From Ghiorsea bivora (lineage in GTDB: Bacteria; Pseudomonadota; Zetaproteobacteria; Mariprofundales; Mariprofundaceae), in NCBI RefSeq assembly GCF_000744415.1, contig NZ_JQLW01000006.1, forward strand, positions 62,001 through 126,000: a DNA stretch of 64,000 nt. The letters are read 5' to 3'. Position numbers and translations under genes: made by a program. The notes below the pieces were generated by a model. The model was not told the DNA's origin and ran no database searches. It worked only from the letters and a program-made list of their open reading frames with translations. How positions within the stretch are numbered: position 1 is the stretch's first letter; every line of letters begins with the position of its first letter. Shown here piece by piece: positions 61,508 to 64,000 of the stretch.

Positions 61508-63838
61508 TTATTTTTCTAATGCCTTGGCAAAGGCTGCTGCAAAAGCATTGTCTGCCTGTGGTTTTCCACGTCCTTGTGAACCTTTAACCCGTGATTTTTG
61601 TTTTAATTTCTGTTGCACTTGTTTGCTCACACTAGACTCTTGTTTTCGTTGCGGTTTTTTATCTTTTCTAACCACTTCACCCGTTGCTTTCCCATCCGAG
61701 CGCATACTTAATGAAATACGCCGCCGCTTCATGTCCACTTCACTCACTTTAACAGTAACGACCTGCCCTGTTTTCACCAACTTACGTGGATCATCAACAA
61801 ACTGATCGGCCAAAGCAGAAATATGAATCAAACCATCTTGATGCACACCAATATCAACAAATGCACCAAAATTCGTAACATTACTGACTACACCTTCAAG
61901 CTGCATACCTACACGTAGGTCACGAATATCATTCACACCTGACTTAAATTTTGCTGTTTTAAAACTTGGGCGCGGATCACGACCTGGTTTTTCTAGCTCA
62001 GCCAATACATCACGCACGGTCTGCTCGCCAAAGTTGCCTTGTGCCAAGGTTTGAATATCCACAGCCTTACTTAAACCTTCTTTGCCCACAGCCTCATGTA
62101 AATCCAATGATAGCTGCTGCAACACACGCTCCACCAAAGCATAAGCTTCAGGGTGTACCGCTGAGGCATCTAGCGGATTATCACCGTTTAGAATCCGCAA
62201 AAAACCAGCCGCTTGCTCAAATGTTTTTTCACCCAAACCTTTAATAGATAACAATTCATTGCGATTGCTAAATGCACCTTTGGCATCACGCTGCTCTACA
62301 ATTGCCGCTGCTACGTTTCGATTTAAACCTGCAACATAAGCAATCAACTCAACCGATGCCGTATTTAAGTTTACCCCCACCGCATTCACACAGTCTTCAA
62401 CCACACTGGTCAAAGCCTCGTTCAAGCTTACCTGATCAATATCATGTTGATACTGCCCCACCCCAATAGCCTTAGGCTCAATTTTCACCAATTCTGCAAG
62501 CGGATCCTGCAAGCGGCGAGCAATCGAAACGGCTCCACGCAAAGAAACATCAACATCAGGAAACTCTTTGGATGCAAGCTCAGAAGCCGAATAAACCGAT
62601 GCCCCAGCCTCGGAAACAATCACTGAAGTTAATTTAAACTGCGGATATGTTTCCATCAGTTCTGCAACCAATTTCTCCGTCTCACGTGAGCCTGTACCAT
62701 TCCCAATAGCAACAAGTTCTGGTTTATGTTTATCCACCAACACTGCCAATGCGGCAAGCGACTCTTGCCAGCGGTTTTTCGGCTGATGCGGATAAATCAC
62801 GGCAGTTTCAAGTAATTTCCCATGCTGATCTATCACAGCAACTTTCACACCCGTACGAATACCAGGATCTAAGCCCAGCACAGCCTTTTGCCCAGCAGGT
62901 GCGGCAAGCAATAAGTCGCGAATATTCTCACCAAATACTTTAATTGCCTCTTCTTCTGCACGTTGGCGTAAATCTTTAAAGAAGTCAGTTTGAAAACGTT
63001 TAAGTATCTTTTGCCAAGCCAAATTCGCCGTGTCTTGTAAAAAGCGATAGGCTGCAGCACCTTGACGAAATTTAAAATGTGTACACAGCATCCCAACATA
63101 CACACTTGCATCTTCTTCCATATTCGCCAGTAATTTTAAACGTAAAAAACCTTCTTGCTGCCCACGGAACAACGCCAATGCCCGATGTGAGGGTATCTTT
63201 TTGTATAGTTCTGTATAATTGAAGTAATCGGTAAACTTCACGGCTTCTTCTTGTTTCTTTTTCACCACGCGACTACACATCACAGCACTTTTCTGCAAAT
63301 GTCTGCGCAACTTACCCAATAACACGGCATCTTCACTAAACTGCTCAATAAGAATGTCTTGCGCACCTTGTAAAGCATCATCAATGCCTTCAATACCAAG
63401 CTCAGGATTCACAAAACCCAAAGCATGCTGCTTAGGTTGTTGGTCTTGATTGGATAACAAAAGCGTCGCTAAAGGCTCTAACCCTGCTTCTTTTGCCACG
63501 CTAGCTTTGCTGCGACGCTTGGGTTTATAAGGTAAATATAGGTCTTCCAACTGTGTTAAAGATACGGCTGTCAAAATCTTATTTTGCAACTGTGGGGTTA
63601 ATAAACCTTGTTTTTCTATACTTTTAAGAATGCTTTGCTGTCGCGCCGAAAATTCACGCAATTGCCCCAAACGTTTTTCCAAAGCACGCAGTTGAATATC
63701 ATCCAAATTGCCCGTCATTTCTTTACGGTATCGTGCAATAAACGGTACGGTCGCGCCTTCATCCAATAAAGAGACTGCCGCTTTCACTTGTTTGGGCTGA
63801 ACACCCAGTTCTTGTGCTATAGTTTCAATGATTTGCAT
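61508..63838 (-). CDS. tex: Tex family RNA-binding transcription accessory protein
   Basis: The 776-residue protein matches Tex: N-terminal helix-turn-helix-like region (IAQELGVQPKQVKAAVSLLDEG), FIARYRKEMTGNLDD, the YqgF/RNase H-like fold with AVLGLDPGIRTGVKVAVID (about 318-336), helix-hairpin-helix (LNTASVELIAYVAGL and AKGAFSNRNELLSIKGLGEKTFEQAAGFLRI), and an S1 domain (MQLEGVVSNVTNFGAFVDIGVHQDGLIH, near 650). A basic tail ends the protein. It binds RNA and affects transcription and translation, reported to matter for toxin regulation in some pathogens. A self-complementary hairpin precedes the ATG. Confidence 0.94.
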   Translation of the reverse strand: MQIIETIAQELGVQPKQVKAAVSLLDEGATVPFIARYRKEMTGNLDDIQLRALEKRLGQLREFSARQQSILKSIEKQGLLTPQLQNKILTAVSLTQLEDLYLPYKPKRRSKASVAKEAGLEPLATLLLSNQDQQPKQHALGFVNPELGIEGIDDALQGAQDILIEQFSEDAVLLGKLRRHLQKSAVMCSRVVKKKQEEAVKFTDYFNYTELYKKIPSHRALALFRGQQEGFLRLKLLANMEEDASVYVGMLCTHFKFRQGAAAYRFLQDTANLAWQKILKRFQTDFFKDLRQRAEEEAIKVFGENIRDLLLAAPAGQKAVLGLDPGIRTGVKVAVIDQHGKLLETAVIYPHQPKNRWQESLAALAVLVDKHKPELVAIGNGTGSRETEKLVAELMETYPQFKLTSVIVSEAGASVYSASELASKEFPDVDVSLRGAVSIARRLQDPLAELVKIEPKAIGVGQYQHDIDQVSLNEALTSVVEDCVNAVGVNLNTASVELIAYVAGLNRNVAAAIVEQRDAKGAFSNRNELLSIKGLGEKTFEQAAGFLRILNGDNPLDASAVHPEAYALVERVLQQLSLDLHEAVGKEGLSKAVDIQTLAQGNFGEQTVRDVLAELEKPGRDPRPSFKTAKFKSGVNDIRDLRVGMQLEGVVSNVTNFGAFVDIGVHQDGLIHISALADQFVDDPRKLVKTGQVVTVKVSEVDMKRRRISLSMRSDGKATGEVVRKDKKPQRKQESSVSKQVQQKLKQKSRVKGSQGRGKPQADNAFAAAFAKALEK

Positions 63839-63839
63839 A

Positions 63840-63875
63840 CTTGCCCCAGCATTGTTTTACAATTTGAGGGGCAAG
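63840..63875 (-). promoter_or_regulatory. Hairpin directly upstream of the tex start
   Basis: On the minus strand CTTGCCCC and GGGGCAAG are exact complements (63868-63875 with 63840-63847) around a 20-base loop that contains a second 5-bp hairpin (ATTGT and ACAAT). The 3' arm supplies the only purine-rich stretch near the ATG, which begins one base later. It would hide the ribosome-binding site, so tex translation may be conditional. Confidence 0.45.
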
Positions 63876-63941
63876 ATAACATGAAGTTTCGTCAGCGCAC
63901 TGACAATTTCAGACACCACACAAACATGAAGCAGGTGCGAC

Positions 63942-64000
63942 TTAAATATCTAAGGTCTGAATATAGTCTTTAAACAACTTACCATATTTGGGGTGTCTTA
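63942..64000 (-). CDS. Possible C-terminal end of a gene entering from the right edge
   Basis: The minus strand is open from the window edge to a TAA at 63942-63944 and encodes 18 residues ending HPKYGKLFKDYIQTLDI. Composition looks protein-like, but 19 codons are too few to identify. The gap to tex is about 100 bases, consistent with an upstream gene of the same strand. Weak evidence. Confidence 0.3.
   Translation of the reverse strand, partial: RHPKYGKLFKDYIQTLDI

Noticed and set aside
63881-63973. 30-codon plus-strand frame after the tex hairpin
   Set aside because: Short, composition not protein-like, and it overlaps a minus-strand frame; the GGGG ahead of it is explained by the tex hairpin.

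Overview
The window is chromosomal DNA of a Gram-negative proteobacterium of moderate-to-low GC. The best guess is an iron-oxidising member of the Zetaproteobacteria. The main clue is a Cyc2-type monohaem cytochrome-porin (minus strand, 23054-24223), the family known as the outer-membrane Fe(II) oxidase of neutrophilic iron oxidisers. Other clues are a full TatABC set, type IV pilus genes, PilSR and NtrYX two-component systems, an RNase E/RluC divergent pair, and a 6S RNA between zapA and ygfA. The taxonomic call is inference; no rRNA is present.

Layout. 1-3384 (minus): translation and envelope cluster rpsB-tsf-pyrH-frr-uppS. 3405-4159 (minus): a SirB-type membrane protein and a small HNH protein. 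4398-22909 (plus): biotin genes bioH-bioC; cobalamin genes cbiB-cobD and cobT, split by a 1716-residue secreted NHL/TPR/transglutaminase-like protein and a small secreted partner; aroE; then pilB-pilC-pilS-pilR-pilD-coaE. 23054-24223 (minus): the Cyc2-like protein, divergent from purL (24489-28325). 28394-32521 (minus): a phospho-signalling operon made of a CHASE2 Ser/Thr kinase, a PP2C phosphatase and a double-FHA protein. 32629-43267 (minus): rne-rluD-pgeF-DUF4390-ntrY-ntrX-trkA-trkH, nearly all touching or overlapping and perhaps one long transcript.

43655-50348 (plus, with one minus gene): rluC, a convergent membrane-anchored RRM protein, cobQ, then a soluble CZB chemoreceptor, a sensor kinase and a single-domain response regulator. 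50363-51323 (minus): a small c-type cytochrome and a thioredoxin-fold protein. 51509-56571 (plus): a GGDEF diguanylate cyclase, dnaG, rpoD. 56667-63838 (minus): two small secreted proteins, ymdB-like phosphodiesterase, ygfA, 6S RNA, zapA, a ZapB-like coiled coil, a previously unlisted 54-residue membrane zinc-ribbon protein coupled to tatC, tatB, tatA, and tex.

The window is mostly core genome with tight gene packing and many 1-4 bp stop/start overlaps. No CRISPR array, prophage, transposase gene, tRNA or rRNA was seen. The parts most worth following are the Cyc2-like protein and its leader, the giant secreted repeat protein with its partner, an NtrX whose AAA+ ATPase looks dead, the membrane-tethered RRM protein, the kinase/phosphatase/FHA module, and two palindromic intergenic elements that share their terminal sequence.
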